64,000 bases of DNA from Notamacropus eugenii (GCF_028372415.1 NC_092872.1:13916479-13980478); one strand, 5' to 3'; positions 34,950 to 46,549 are shown, numbered from the stretch's first letter. Numbers and translations: made by a program. Notes: a model not told the origin generated them from the letters alone.

Positions 34950-35335
34950 CTCCTAGCAGAAAGGAGTTGTTCCTCTGTTGCTTTGGAAGAGGGTCAGTGA
35001 CATCACTGGGGATATCTTGACTTGTGTGTGAATTGGATTTAAGTGAGGCAGAGTTGCACAAAGTCATCAACCTCTCACCCTCTCTTTCCTGAGTCATCAA
35101 AGTCTAGTGGCAGGAGAGAAGTCAAGACAACTAGGAATGGCCCAGAATGTGGTAGATAACCTTGTCATCTTTGATGCCTGACCACGTTCTAAGTGCTCCA
35201 TAGCATTGTTGAGTGGTGCGTTGTTGTCTCAGCCTGAGCCCCACTTGGGGAGCAGTCCTATCATCTTTGATCTGGGTGATCTTAGGAACTGTGAATGTGA
35301 TCATTGCCATCTCCAGGATGAACAGAGAGAGTGAG
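34950..35335. repeat. second, diverged copy of the same repeat
   Basis: 'gaattggatttaagtgaggc', 'gcacaaagtcatcaacctc', 'ctaggaatggcccagaatg' and an extended 3' part to about 35300 follow. Two members lie within 0.7 kb. Confidence 0.65.
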
Positions 35336-35537
35336 GAGTAAGATGTTGTCTCTGACCATATAGTCTAGTTTATTTAAAGAAAATTAAGGTGACTACTAAA
35401 TTCCTGTAAGGAGGGAGCAGAGGAAGAGTATTAGTGATGGTTGTAGAGATTTGGGACTTATCTTGTATATGGGAGATAATTGAACTTGGATGAATGAAAG
35501 GGAGAGGGGAAAAAAGAAGAGATTCCAGGAGAGAACC

Positions 35538-35540
<3 letters not shown>

Positions 35541-35582
<42 letters not shown>
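35541..35582. repeat. (GT)n microsatellite
   Basis: An uninterrupted GT run of about 20 units. Confidence 0.95.
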
Positions 35583-35584
<2 letters not shown>

Positions 35585-35834
35585 AAAAGGGCAACTTGTA
35601 ATTGAGCAGAGATAGAATAAAACAGAAGTATCCCAGAAAGTGCAGGCATTAGAGGAGCTCTGGCAGTGAGAGGAGATATGTGATGATAATTGGATGGGAC
35701 AGCAGGGCCAAGTGAAGGTTTTTTAAGGATAGGGCAGGCTTGCCCTAAGGTTTTTGTTCATGTTTCCATCCTACCTTTCTATACCTTAGTCCCTGCTCAA
35801 GGGGCATGGCCTTCATGAAGTCTTCCCTGATTCT

Positions 35835-36012
35835 GATAGGATCATAGGATTTGAGCTAGAAAGAACCTTTGTGATCATTTAGTTGAAACTCTTCATTTCA
35901 TTGATGAGAATTGAGGCCCAGAGTGATTTGTCTAAGGCGGTAAGTAGCTGACTTGGGATTCAAACCTCTGTCCTCTGACTCCAAATCTCTTTCTATTATA
36001 CCATATTCTTTC
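35835..36012 (+). repeat. CORE-SINE (THER1/MIR3-like)
   Basis: 'atcataggatttgagctaga', 'gatgagaattgaggccc', 'tgggattcaaacctctgtc' and 'ccaaatctctttctatta' fit this SINE type. Confidence 0.75.
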
Positions 36013-36449
36013 CCAATTGGTTTTCCTCTCCATCTTCTGAATTCCCCCTGGAATTTTTTTTTCTGTTTAAGACTCACTTAGTGGATTCTGCGTTGCATTG
36101 TGCTTCTTTGTGTAATTGTTGCCCCACCTTTCCAAAATAACTGCAACAAGCAATGATGATGATGATGGTGACCAACTCACCTATAAGCGACTCCAGGCTA
36201 GGGGATGTTTCTTGATTCTTTTTATCTCTCTCTCCCAGCAGGAGGCAGTAGAGGGTCCTGCTCATAGGAACTGTCTGATGAGGTACTAAGGTACATAGGC
36301 CCCATCTGCCACTTACAGTCTTAGACAGTTGCTTGGGAGGTTTGGTGATTTGGCCAAGGTGTTGTATCCAGTATGTGTCAGAGAACTTGAATTCACCTTT
36401 TCCTGATTCTAGACCTGCCATTCCATCCACTAGTCCATGCTGCCTTTTG

Positions 36450-36635
36450 AATGAATACAGGGAAAGAGCATTGGCTCTCGAGTCAGAGGATCTGGATTCA
36501 ACTCTCGTCTTTGACACTTACCACTTTTGTCATCTTGGACATGTCATAATCTCTTTTACCTTAGTCTCCTCATCTATAAAATGAGATTTTATTAGATGAC
36601 CTATGAGCTCCCTACCAGCTCTGTGACTATGGGCC
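36450..36635 (+). repeat. tRNA-type SINE (MAR1-like)
   Basis: 'gctctcgagtcagaggatct', 'ggattcaactctcgtc', 'tagtctcctcatctataaaa' and 'gatgacctatgagctcc'; plus orientation. Confidence 0.75.
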
Positions 36636-37424
36636 CCTGCTCCCCCTTCACTCTCCAAAATGAAATATATATATATTGTATATATTTTTATCTATATAGA
36701 GTCCTAAAGGTCTTGGTGCAGCTTTAATAAGCTTACAGAACTATCAAATTAAACTATTAATTAAGATATTAAAGCTTAAAACTGCTTTAAGACTTTTGAG
36801 ACTCTGTGTGTGTGTGTATGTGTGTGTGTGTGTGATCACACAAAGAAGGCTACCAGGTAAATGCTCTAGGCTGATGTTTCTGTGTTATCTTTGTCATCCG
36901 ACAGGAGTATGTGGCATGGACATCAGTGCCAGGCAATCTCTTATCTCTGGTAAAATGTTTCTTAAAGAATGTTTCTTCTTAAAGAAGAAACTGTTTCATA
37001 TTTGCTGGTTGTGTTTGAAATTGATCACTCTGAAAATAAAGCCTGACCTCCCCCCTTGGGTTTCTGCTGGGCCACTGTGGGGAGGTAGAACCTACTCAGG
37101 TCTGAATAACTATTCTTTGAGGATCATATTCCCAAAGAAAGCTAGGACTTTGTTGCAGAAGTGTATAGTTTGAATTGGATCATTATTCAAAAGCAAATAT
37201 TTAAACTTCATATTTCTGAAGAGAGCAATCCAAATATTCTAGAGTCCTTGTCTGAAGGGGTCAGAGAATTTCAATTTAAATAGAGATCCAGTTGCTCCAT
37301 GCCTGTATCAGAATGAACCTTTGTTAGTGTGTAGGCATATCTAAATACTCTGTGCTAAGAAAACACTTAATGATAGAGATTGGAGTTCTTTTTAAAGTAA
37401 AAGTGTTATATTTAGCATCCTACA
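36636..37424. other. mostly unknown; short TA and TG microsatellites
   Basis: It contains a TA-rich stretch (36665-36700) and a TG run (36805-36833). Nothing else is recognised. Confidence 0.45.
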
Positions 37425-37622
37425 ATTTTAGTGGTTATAGGGCCTTTGAGACTGTCTAGTCCAACTGCTTCATTTTATGAGTCAAAAACTTCAGTTTGCC
37501 CAAAGGAAAAGTGACTTGTCCAGATTCACGCGGATAGAAGAGGTTAGTGGCAGATGTAGGAACAAAACCTTAGTCTCCTGATTCCCAGGGCAGTGTTCAG
37601 TACGCAATGACACACTATTTCT
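37425..37622 (+). repeat. CORE-SINE (THER1/MIR3-like)
   Basis: 'gactgtctagtccaactgct', 'gtgacttgtccagattcac' and 'ccttagtctcctgattccc' are in family order. Confidence 0.7.
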
Positions 37623-37794
37623 CAGAAAACGAATCTGATGTGACCCTGAACAGGTCACTTAACCCTGATCTCCTTCTCCCTCTCTTCCCCCCCAAAAAGA
37701 AAATGAAAATGTCAATAGTATTATAGGAAGTCATTGGGAAAGGATCCTTCTAAATACAGTATTTTCAGTCTTACTTAAATAGAAACAATTTTAG

Positions 37795-38030
37795 TTAAAG
37801 GCATCATGGTGGATATCAAGAGGATAGAGAAGTGGCCTGAGCTGGAGTCAGAAGACCTGGTTTTAGTCTTAGTTCTTTCTGTCTGTGTGACCCAGGGCAA
37901 GCCATGAAGCCTTTCATATCCTAGGCAAGTTTTTAAGACCACAGGTTAAAGCACAGTAGCTATTTGCCTCTGTACCAATGAACTCACAAATCTGACTCCC
38001 CTTCCCCCACCCAAAAGTGAGGCGCTCAAG
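37795..38030 (+). repeat. tRNA-type SINE (MAR1-like)
   Basis: 'gcatcatggtggatatcaag', 'tggagtcagaagacctgg', 'tgtgacccagggcaagcc' and a 3' part near 'tgcctctgtaccaatg' match marsupial SINE order. Confidence 0.7.
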
Positions 38031-38102
38031 GCAGTGTTTTATATTTACTTATTCTTTGAACTTTTGAAAGATACTCCCCAAACATTGGGAGATATTGTCT
38101 CT

Positions 38103-38113
38103 CCCCCCCCCCC

Positions 38114-38156
<43 letters not shown>

Positions 38157-38185
38157 TGTCTGTCTGTCTGTCTGTCTCTGTCTCT
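38103..38185. repeat. compound microsatellite: C-run, (TG)n, (TCTG)n, CT
   Basis: A poly-C run passes into about 20 TG units, then TCTG units, then CTCT. Cys/Val or His/Thr repeat frames over it are artefacts. Confidence 0.95.
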
Positions 38186-39069
38186 TTCTCTGTGTAAGCC
38201 TACAGGGAAACACATACCTGACTTGTCTGACACTCTTTGTGTCTCTAAGCAAAAAAGTTAAAGCTTTCACAGATTTCAAAGTCTGTTGCTCGGAAGAGTA
38301 ATTAGGCTCTTCTGTATTGCTTTGAAGGAAGGGCAGAATTAGGCTCCATTAGAAGTTCCAGGTGGGTGCTTGTACTAACATACTGCTTCATTGTCACCAC
38401 TTCCCAGGTGATTTTTCTCCTTTCTCTTTTGGGGCTGCCTTCATGGAAGGGAGCATCTTGCTTCCTGACATGAACCTTAAATCTCTTTGCAAACTCTTAT
38501 CAGTATAAACAGAACAAGATACATTTAGGCAAGACTGTGGCAATCTTGTCTTCAATATGCTGTAACATGTTTTACAATGTATCTCCAAACCCTGATCTTA
38601 GAATAGAGCCTTATTTGGAAATATCAGCAATAACTTAAAGTTTTTTCATTATTAAACAAAAGCTCAAACATCTTCTCCATGGAATCATCTCCCCTAGACT
38701 TCTTTGTGAACTTAGTGTAAAATACTGTTACCTAGAACAGAGATTCGATTTCTGCAGTGTCCCAGATTGCATCCAATTATATTCTGTAGTACTTTTAAAA
38801 ATTCTCAGACTGAAATTATTTTAAATCTACTTAAGACTCTGCCATAAAGCACTTTTAGGGAGAATGGTAGAGGTTGTCCCACAATGAAACTAATAAAGAG
38901 AGTATCCAAGCATCTGAAAGTTTGGGAAATTATTAGCCTGAAACCTAGGGATATTGTATTCCTATTTGTTGGGTATCTATAAATATATAAATATTATTTG
39001 TAATCCATATAAATAAATATACAAATATTATTTATAATTTATATAAATAAATATATAAAAACTAGACAT
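38186..39069. other. no recognised gene; AT-rich end
   Basis: 38975-39060 is an AT-rich low-complexity patch. The rest is unassigned. Confidence 0.4.
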
Positions 39070-39262
39070 CTTAATGCTTATCAGAATTTAGGGTGGGAAA
39101 GAACTTTAAAGATCATCTAATCTAATTCCCCCATTTTATAGATATTTGTATAGATATATGTAGTCTGAGACAGAGGAGGAATGATTTGCCCAAGGACACA
39201 TAGCAAGTTAATGGCAGAACTGGCACTAGAAACACTCCCAAGTGTTCCAGTATTCGCACAGT
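39070..39262 (+). repeat. CORE-SINE (THER1/MIR3-like)
   Basis: 'aaagatcatctaatctaatt', 'atgatttgcccaaggacac' and 'gttaatggcagaactggc' are characteristic. Confidence 0.7.
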
Positions 39263-39384
39263 AATAATATGTTGATGGATCTATGATCTTATTGATGTAG
39301 TGAGCTTGTCCCCTCCAACAGTCCAGGCAACATGACTCTCCAACTTGTGATAACCCTTCCCATAAATCCTTTGCTGATTCTTAA

Positions 39385-40540
39385 AGATTTTCTAAGTGAA
39401 TTGTCATATCATCAGCAAATAGGGAGAGTTTTGTTTCCTCTTTGCCTATTTTTGTGCTTTTAATTGCTTTCTCTTGTCTTATTACTGTTGCTACTATTTT
39501 TAGAAATAAAATAATATGTAGAGCAAAGGGCCATCTTTGCTTTATTCCTATATTAACTGTGGAAATTTCCAGTGTGTATGCATGTGATGTTTGCTTTTGG
39601 TTTTAGATGGATATCTTTTACCATTAAAAAAAAATCTCTCTGACTATTCTTTGTAGACAAGTTTTTTTTTTAAACTTAGATGAGAAATGTGCTTTGTTAA
39701 AGATTTCCTCCCCTCCCATCCCCATAGATTGAAATGATCATGTAGTTTTGAATGTCTTTGTTTTTAAATCTGTTGTTTTCTTTGTTTTGAACCATCCGTG
39801 CATCCCTAGTACATACTAAATTCAGCTTAGTTTTTGAAAGAAATTTTGTCAGAATTTTGTTTAAAATTTTTGAATTGATCAATATTCATTAATATCAGCC
39901 TACATTTCTCTCTCTCTCTTGCTCTCCCTCTCCCTCTTTCTCTCTGTGTCTCTCTCCCTCAGTGTCCCTCTCTATTTTATCCTTCCTTGGTTTAGGTATT
40001 AGGACTATATTTGTTTCCTAAAAGGAGGTCTTTTTAAAAATAAAAATAATGATAAATATATTATTTATTATATACATAATATATAAATAATAAATAAATA
40101 CTTTATGTATTATAGGTGTTAACTATAAAATAAAATAAATAAAAAACAAGATTTTTGACAGAATTCTCCTATAAATCCATCAAAACCAGGAAGATTTTTT
40201 TTGGTAGTTCTGTTTATTTGCTTTTTTGAGATTGGATTAAGATTTTAAGATTAAGTAATCTTAAAATTATTTAGAATTTCTCTCATGTGTGCTGTTTGCT
40301 TGTGTATTTTTTATTGTTGACAGTAATCCTCCATTTGTCTTTTGTTCTTGGTTTTGTTGATATGTAACTGTTCTTAGTAGTTTTGATCATTCTTTTTATT
40401 TCTTCTGGTTTTGTTGTGATTTTGTCTGATTTTTTGGTTTTAGTGATTTCATTTTGTGCCCTCATCTTTTTAATCAGTTGAGCTAAACGTTCATCAATCT
40501 GGTTAGCCTTTTCAAAGATCCATAAATCCTTAAAAATATT
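39385..40540 (-). mobile_element. L1 ORF2 fragment (reverse-transcriptase region)
   Basis: The minus strand of about 39403-39425 reads through LFADDMT, the L1 RT catalytic site. Antisense L1 landmarks follow ('gtttcctctttgcctatttt', 'cataaatcctt'). CT-rich and AAT-rich simple repeats at 39909-39970 and 40040-40145 interrupt it. It is old and non-coding. Confidence 0.7.
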
Positions 40541-40544
40541 TTTA

Positions 40545-41235
40545 GAATGAGATTTAGTTTTTATTTTAAATTTTATTGATAAATTTTGTTTTTATATCAC
40601 ATTTATTACCAAATATATTCTTTTTCTTACCCTGCCCAGTGAACCATCCCTTGTAATGCAGAATAAAAAAGAAAGAAAAAAGTGATTCAGCAAAACTGAT
40701 ACAACGAGATCTTATTGTATTTGTAATGTTCTATACCCATAGCCCTTTATCTCTGCCAAAAATTCATTTTTTAAGCTTTTCTTTGGGGTTAGGCTTGGCT
40801 ATTATAATTATATGGGTTTTTCTGTTCGTTTTTCTTCTTTCCATCTATACTGTTGTAGTCACTATGTATACCATTTTCCTGGTTCCCTTCCTTTACTCTG
40901 TCTCAGTTCATATGTCTTGTGGTGCTTCTCTAAATTCTTCATTTTCATCATTTTAAAAAATGATGCAATAATATTTCATTCACCACTGTTTAGGTATTTT
41001 TTAATCTACGAATACCTACTTTGGTTCTAGTTATTTGCTATCACAAAAAGTATTGCTATAAATATTTTAGAGTACAATATAGGAGGGCCTTTCTTCCATC
41101 TTTGATCTCCTTGGAGTATACACCTAGCAGTGATATTGGGTCAAAGGAAGTAGACATTTTAGTAACTTTTTAGCATAATTCCAAATTACTTTCTAGGATG
41201 GTTAGAACAATTCACAGCCCTGCCCACAGTGCAGA
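40545..41235 (-). mobile_element. L1 3' end, diverged
   Basis: T-rich tail, then 'ccatcccttgtaatgcag', 'gctattataattatatggg', 'tatcacaaaaagtattgc', 'tatacacctagcagtgata' and 'cataattccaaattac' run in antisense L1 order. Confidence 0.72.
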
Positions 41236-41372
41236 AGTGGGCCTTAAAAAGAATGATTTTTTGTTGTTGCTGCTCCTTTCTTCTTTGTTAAAATTTTAAA
41301 GAAGTGCTATTGATGTTTTTTGGTTTTATATTACTTGCTTATACCTTCTTCAAACCATTAAGGGTGCCCTAG

Positions 41373-41450
41373 ATTGATCGATCGATCGATCGCTTGATCT
41401 ATCTATCTATCTATCTATGTATCTATCTGTCTGTCTGTCTATCTACATAC
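41373..41450. repeat. GATC/TATC/TCTG tetranucleotide cluster
   Basis: Five GATC-type units, then TATC and TGTC units; a compound tetranucleotide microsatellite. The GATC part retains CpG steps. Confidence 0.95.
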
Positions 41451-41469
41451 ATATGCATGTGTACACACA

Positions 41470-42335
41470 TAAAATTATCATACAATTTTTGTAGAATTGT
41501 AAAAGTAAGTATGTGAGATCAGTAGTTAACAATATTTTCTCAGTTGCCTTTTTTAAGAATAATAGTAATATTTGAGGTCTTTTCCAATCTTTAGTATATT
41601 CTTCTCCTTCATATACTTTGAAAATTGACTGCTCTATACCCGCAAAATAATGTTTTTCTATGCATCTTCTCTTTGTATATTGAATCTAGTCCAGGAAATT
41701 TTCCCAGCTTTGTTTTCTTCTCTGCCTTTTCCAATTCTTCACTTAGCACTTCCGGGATAGGCTCCAAACATGCTAACCGTCAATGACGATGAAGAGATTT
41801 TGTTATAAGAATTTTTTTTGCAAATCTTTTTTCTTTCATCTTTAAATACTTTCAGGATGACTTGATTTGGAGATCTTGTTAAGATTTCTGTAAACTTGTT
41901 TTTCCTTCCTTATTTTATGAAGCAAAACTGCTCATAATCTCCCACCATTCTCTTCTATAAAGGTTTTGCAAATGAATTTATATTCTAAACAGGTGTCTCG
42001 GTTGGCTGCTATGCCTTCCTATCTGGGAAGGAGACCAAGGCAGAGGCATTTCCTTGATTTTGTGAGTTTCTTCATTATGAGGATTGTTTTAAATCATTTA
42101 AACTTCTTTAAGAAATGGTGATAATCTGTAGCAGTGTCTGTTCTTGTGTCATATCCCTTTATCATCTTTTCAGTCTCAGTGACTTTTAAAAATAGGTCAG
42201 GCTATGGCTCAATGGCATAATGTATCTCAACCTGATTTTTTTGTACTAGTTTAGTATTGATTTTAATCTTTCTTTAGCAAGTTAGCTCATTCATAAATGA
42301 CTCCCACATAAGTAACCTTTTCTTTGCTATCTGTT
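41470..42335 (-). mobile_element. RTE (BovB-like) LINE fragment
   Basis: Minus-strand translation gives degenerate stretches like those around the RTE reverse transcriptase, e.g. a region corresponding to 'KGD-ENI-NYRPI' and a following 'LYK' block near 41470-41540. RTE elements are known in marsupials and supply the tails of the RTE-type SINEs here. No intact frame remains. Confidence 0.6.
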
Positions 42336-42344
42336 AAATATCTA

Positions 42345-42532
42345 TTAAACGTGACTAATATGGAAATATGTTTTACATGATTGCACACATATAAGTATTG
42401 CTTACCATCCTAAGGAAGAGGAGTTGAGGGAGGGAGAAAAAAATTTGGAACCCAAAGTTAAGAAAAAGAATTAAAAATTGTCTTTACATGTAATTGGGGG
42501 AAAATATTATTAAAAAATAAAATCTGTTAAAA
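42345..42532 (+). mobile_element. short L1 3' UTR, plus strand
   Basis: 'gactaatatggaaatatg', 'gaaaaaaatttggaaccc' and 'attgtctttacatgtaattg', ending in an A-rich tail near 42525. Confidence 0.82.
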
Positions 42533-42579
42533 CAGGGTTTCTAAACTCAATATGGTTTTACATTTTTATCAATAAACTG

Positions 42580-42720
42580 AAAGATGTATCTAGTACCTAC
42601 TGTATACTAGGCACTGGAGATACAAAAGTAAAAATGGTCTCTGTCCTCAGGAGCTTATATATTCTACAGGGGAGACAACATGTATAAACAAATCATGTGC
42701 AGAATATGTTTTGGGAGGAG
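42580..42720 (+). repeat. MAR1/MIR3-like SINE fragment
   Basis: 'tagtacctactgtatactag', 'gcactggagatacaaaag' and 'ggagcttatatattctacag' are diagnostic. Confidence 0.75.
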
Positions 42721-42734
42721 GCAGCAACCTAGAT

Positions 42735-43240
42735 AAAGATGTAGATAGCATGCTTCTCAAAGTTGCAGATGATACCAAGCTGAGAGAGATGGTCAACATG
42801 CTGGAATACATCATCACAATCCAGAATACTTTTGCTGGCTAGAAAAATATTGAACAAGTTTAATATAATTAAATTTAATAGGAATATGTGTATACTCTTG
42901 TACTTGAGTTAAAAAAATAAGTTCAAAGTTCAAATTTTTAGCACAATGGAAATGATCTGTTGTTTGGATCATCAGGTTAATATGAGTCAATAGGATGATA
43001 TAGTAGCCATTAAAGCTAATGTGATTTTAGGCTGCATTATGAGAGGTGGAGTGTCCAGGGTCAGAGAGCCATAATCCCATTGTCCTCTGCCCTGTTTAGA
43101 CTATATCTGGAGAATGATGTTCAGTTCTTGGCACTCCATTTTAAGACATCTACAGGCTAGAATGTGTCCAGAAGACTAGAGACCATGTCATAAAGGGGCA
43201 GCTGAAGAAACTGGGGAAGTTCAGCATGAAGAAAACAACC
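42735..43240 (+). mobile_element. L3/CR1 LINE relic
   Basis: 'gttgcagatgataccaagct', 'aatatgagtcaataggatga', 'gctgcattatgagaggtgga', 'gttcagttcttggcactcc' and 'ggggaagttcagcatgaag' are L3/CR1 landmarks in sense order. No ORF remains. Confidence 0.8.
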
Positions 43241-43252
43241 CCCCCCCCAAAG

Positions 43253-43365
43253 ACAGGGGTGCAGCTAGGTGGTACATTGGATAGAGCACCAGCCCTGGAG
43301 TCAGGAGGACCTGAGTTCAAATTCAGCCTTAGACACTTGACACTTACTAGCAGTGAAATGCCACG
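43253..43365 (+). repeat. head of a tRNA-type marsupial SINE
   Basis: 'ggtgcagctaggtggtacat', 'tggatagagcaccagcc', 'ggagtcaggaggacctgag' and 'agacacttgacacttactag'. The 3' part, including the tail, is missing. Confidence 0.85.
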
Positions 43366-43659
43366 CTAGCTGGGCTCTTGTGTTGTGGTATATTGCTGGA
43401 AGGATGAGGCATGGTCTGGGTACCTAGAATTTGGAAATGGTTTGAAATAGTGGGCGGAGGTGAGAATTGACACACTTCTTTATTCTAGCAGCTTTGCCCT
43501 GGTGAGGACCAAAGTGGTAGGTATAAAACCATCAAGTATATTGGTTCAGATTTACCAACAGACACATAAGAACTTTATAAAGACAAACTCTTAATACCTT
43601 TGACAGAAATAAAGGAAAAGCAGAACAAATTGGAGTCATATCCCCTGCATATGTATAGT

Positions 43660-43983
43660 TGGTTGTTGTTCAGTAGTTTCAGTCATGTCTGACTCTTCAT
43701 GAGCCCATTTAGGGTTTTCTTGGCAAAGATACTGGAGTGGTTGGCCATTTCCTTCTCCATCTCATTTTACAGATGAGTAAAGTGAAGCAAACAGAGTTAA
43801 GTGATACTGGAGTGCTTTGCCATTTCCTTCTCCATCTCATTTTACAGATGAGTAAAGTGAAGCAAACGGAGTTAAGTGACTTGTCCAGGGCCACCTAGCT
43901 AATAACTATCTGAAGTCAGATTTGAATTCAGGAAGATCAGTCTTCCTGACTTCAGGCCTGGCACTCTGTCTACTAGCTGCCCT
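43660..43983 (-). repeat. RTE-tailed SINE with 75-bp internal duplication
   Basis: It begins with 'ttgttgttcagtag' and 'tcatgtctgactcttcatga' (antisense RTE-type tail) and ends with 'tctgtctactagctgccc' (antisense head). 43728-43802 and 43803-43877 are nearly identical tandem copies. Short 'tatagtt' repeats flank it. Confidence 0.88.
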
Positions 43984-44084
43984 ATAGTTAGGCTTAGACA
44001 GTATAATAAAAATGCTACTACTTCCCAATTTATAGATTCAATGCAATCCTAATCAAAGTATCAGTGGGTTGCTTTGTAGAACTG

Positions 44085-44345
44085 ATTAATAATAACTGAC
44101 ATTTATAAAATATTTTAAGGTTTGCAAATCACTGTATATAATATCATCTCACTGGATTGATTCTCATAGGAACCCTTTCAAGGAAGTAAAGCTGTCATTA
44201 TTTTCAACAGTTTATAGATGAAAAATGTGGGTCTCAGAGAAATAAAGTTACTTACCGGTAGCTACAGAGCTAGCAAATGTTTGGGGTGGAGTGGGGATTG
44301 GAAACAAGGCTTTCTCCTCCCACTAAATGACTGCCTCTCCCACTA
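44085..44345 (+). repeat. MIR-type SINE inside L1
   Basis: 'aataataactgacatttat', 'taaggtttgcaaatcactg', 'atatcatctcactggattg' and 'gctacagagctagcaaat'. It breaks the L1 at 43.4-44.8 kb. Confidence 0.75.
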
Positions 44346-45139
44346 GGTTGATAACATTTATGTGGAAAAATAAATGGGTAAGGATAACAAATGGAACTGT
44401 TGAAAAGCTGATGAAATGGACCTTGCATTGCTGGATTTCAAAACATTATAAAATGAAAATTAGCAAGACTATCTAGTACTGGGGAAAAATAAGCAAATAG
44501 ATGACTGTAACAGAACCCAGATTCCAGGAATAGAACGAAATATACACAAAGAGTTAGAGTCTGATAAACTTTGAAAGAATCATTTGGTAAAAATGGTTGT
44601 GAAAATTGATAAGCAGTGTGTTAAAAATGAGTCTAGACCCATAGCTTATAGTACATGCTTCAAGAAATGCCAAATGGACCAACGAGTTGAATGGTTTTAA
44701 AAAAGGAGAAAAGTAATGTTTATCTCAGCTGTGGAAAAGAGATAAACTTTTGTTATTGAACAAATAAAAGTAATTATTGGAACAATTAGGCTGATGAAAT
44801 CCCATTTCAGTTATTCAGGGGATCTGTGATCTAATTGATATGTGTACTTCTCTCATCAGTGCAGATTATAACCCATCCATGTTTCCCTTCCTTTGTGATC
44901 TGTTGCTCTTACTACACAGCTGCTGTTCATTGAATTCCTTGTCAGTGTATTTCATGCCATTTTTGTGTGTGTCCAGTTATTGTTAGCTATGGGCTACTGG
45001 TCATCAACATATACAATGGGTTTTTCCATTGTTCTTTGGAACACCAGCAGTTTCGCTTCTCCAAAAGGTGTGGTATTCCAGGAATTGTAGACCTATAGCA
45101 TCACTGGTAATAAGTTTTTTGTTTGTTTGTTTTTGGGTC

Positions 45140-45365
45140 CAGATTTGTGATTTCATTGGTGTGGGGAACTCCTTAGTGTGGAAACTTGGTCCACTAATGA
45201 AGATCAGCAACTTCTCTTCAATTTAAATTTTAGTAAGTTGTCTGGGACTTTTAGAGGTTAAGCAACTTGCCCATGGTCACAGAGGTGATATGTGTCAGGA
45301 GCTGGGTCTTTCTGATTCCTGGTTGGGCCCTCTATCCACTACAACTAAGCTATCTTTCACTGGAA
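45140..45365 (+). repeat. CORE-SINE, marsupial type
   Basis: 'ttcattggtgtggggaact', 'gaagatcagcaacttctc', 'gaggttaagcaacttgccc' and 'ctatccactacaacta' run in order. Similar to the copy at 45.98 kb. Confidence 0.75.
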
Positions 45366-45659
45366 GAATATTGGTGCTGAAAATCTGGACTTTTTTGGGT
45401 AGGGAACAGTCTGGGATCATTGGATCATTCTGTGTAATTTCCCAAGTGAAATTTAGTTTTGAATTCGGCCCATCAGTTCTGGACCTTGGAGGTTACAGAA
45501 GGCCAAGGTTTTCCTCCCCAGGATGACTTTTCATTTTGGATATGTATTCCTCATGTTTCCTTCATACTCTCTTCCTTTCTCTTACCATCTCTCCTTGTAT
45601 GAACACTGCTCATTCCACTGAACAGACTTTCCTGGACTTTGGTTTCTTCATCAGCAAAA

Positions 45660-45865
45660 TAAATGATCTGGTGAGAGGCCGTGTGGGATGTTGGAGTCAG
45701 AAGATCTGGGTTTGGTTTCTAGCTCATTACTTAGTAGTTGTGTAACCCAGGCAAGTATCTTCCTCCCTTTGACTCTCAAGGTTTCCCATGAGGGGATTGG
45801 AGTAGATGATCTCCAGAGTCCCTCTCAGATCTCAGTCCTATAATCTCTAAATCCTATGATTCCCC
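45660..45865 (+). repeat. tRNA-type SINE (MAR1-like)
   Basis: 'ggagtcagaagatctgggtt', 'gtgtaacccaggcaagta', 'ttggagtagatgatctcc' and 'ctaaatcctatgattcc'. Confidence 0.75.
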
Positions 45866-45974
45866 CCAATGCCAATTTTCTGAAAGTGTGTGTGTGTATG
45901 TGTGTGTGGTGGGTAGATGGGTGGTGGGTGGGAAACAGGGAAAAAAGGACACTACAATCTGTTTGCCTTGGTAA

Positions 45975-46180
45975 GATAGAGATACAGATTGGACCTGTGA
46001 TTTCACTTGTATAGGGTACTTTTGGATAAGAAAATTCTTTCTGCCAGTATAAGTTGGTGCATTCTGCACTTTAAAGACTTAACAGTTACCTAGATCACTG
46101 AGAGGTTAAGTGACTTGCAAAAGGGTCACACAGCCAGTGTGGATCAGAGGTAAGACTTGAATACAGTTCTTCTTGGCTTT
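45975..46180 (+). repeat. CORE-SINE, marsupial type
   Basis: 'acctgtgatttcacttgtat', 'actgagaggttaagtgact', 'gggtcacacagccagtgtgg' and 'gacttgaatacagttc'. Confidence 0.75.
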
Positions 46181-46549
46181 GCCCTGCTCTCTCCCTCCTC
46201 TGCTGCATGCTTGGTCAGACTGGAGAAGGGGCTAGGTTAAAACTAACGTGACATTTGGGGATTTTCTTGAAAGTTTTGTAGCTTTTCCTTATTTAAGCCT
46301 TTTCCAGACACACTATCAGGAAACATGAAGATCTAGGAGCATACACAACATTTCCTGCAGGGAATTTCAAGCTGGTTTAAAGGTGTATATTGATATGTGA
46401 GCTGTAAATCATGAAGATTTTTGAAAATGAGATGTGGAATATGGCTCTTGTGGAGATGACCGGAAAGTGGGCATTTTCAAGGGTTGAAAGTTTTAACTGT
46501 AGCAGAAGTGGCAGTTCCCAAAACATAATGTAGGGTAGTAACTGAGGGT

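Larger units (their letters stand above)
43440..44790 (+). mobile_element. L1 ORF2 3' region, interrupted twice
   Basis: Sense L1 sequence appears at about 43480-43655 ('acacataagaactttata'), 43985-44085 ('ttcaatgcaatcctaatca') and 44346-44790 ('gtggaaaaataaatgggta', 'ccaaatggaccaacgag'). A minus-strand SINE (43660-43983) and a MIR-type SINE (44085-44345) split it. Confidence 0.75.

Noticed and set aside
36074..36517. 147-codon minus-strand frame
   Set aside because: It crosses a SINE and unrelated sequence, with no recognisable domain or splice context.
36905..36951. Exon-like piece between 'gacag' and 'gtaaaatg'
   Set aside because: Such short acceptor/donor pairs occur by chance; no protein family resemblance.
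38034..38301. Cys/Val-rich and His/Thr-rich frames
   Set aside because: They translate the TG/CA microsatellite.
41373..41450. CRISPR-like regular repeat
   Set aside because: It is a compound tetranucleotide microsatellite without spacers, in a mammalian genome.
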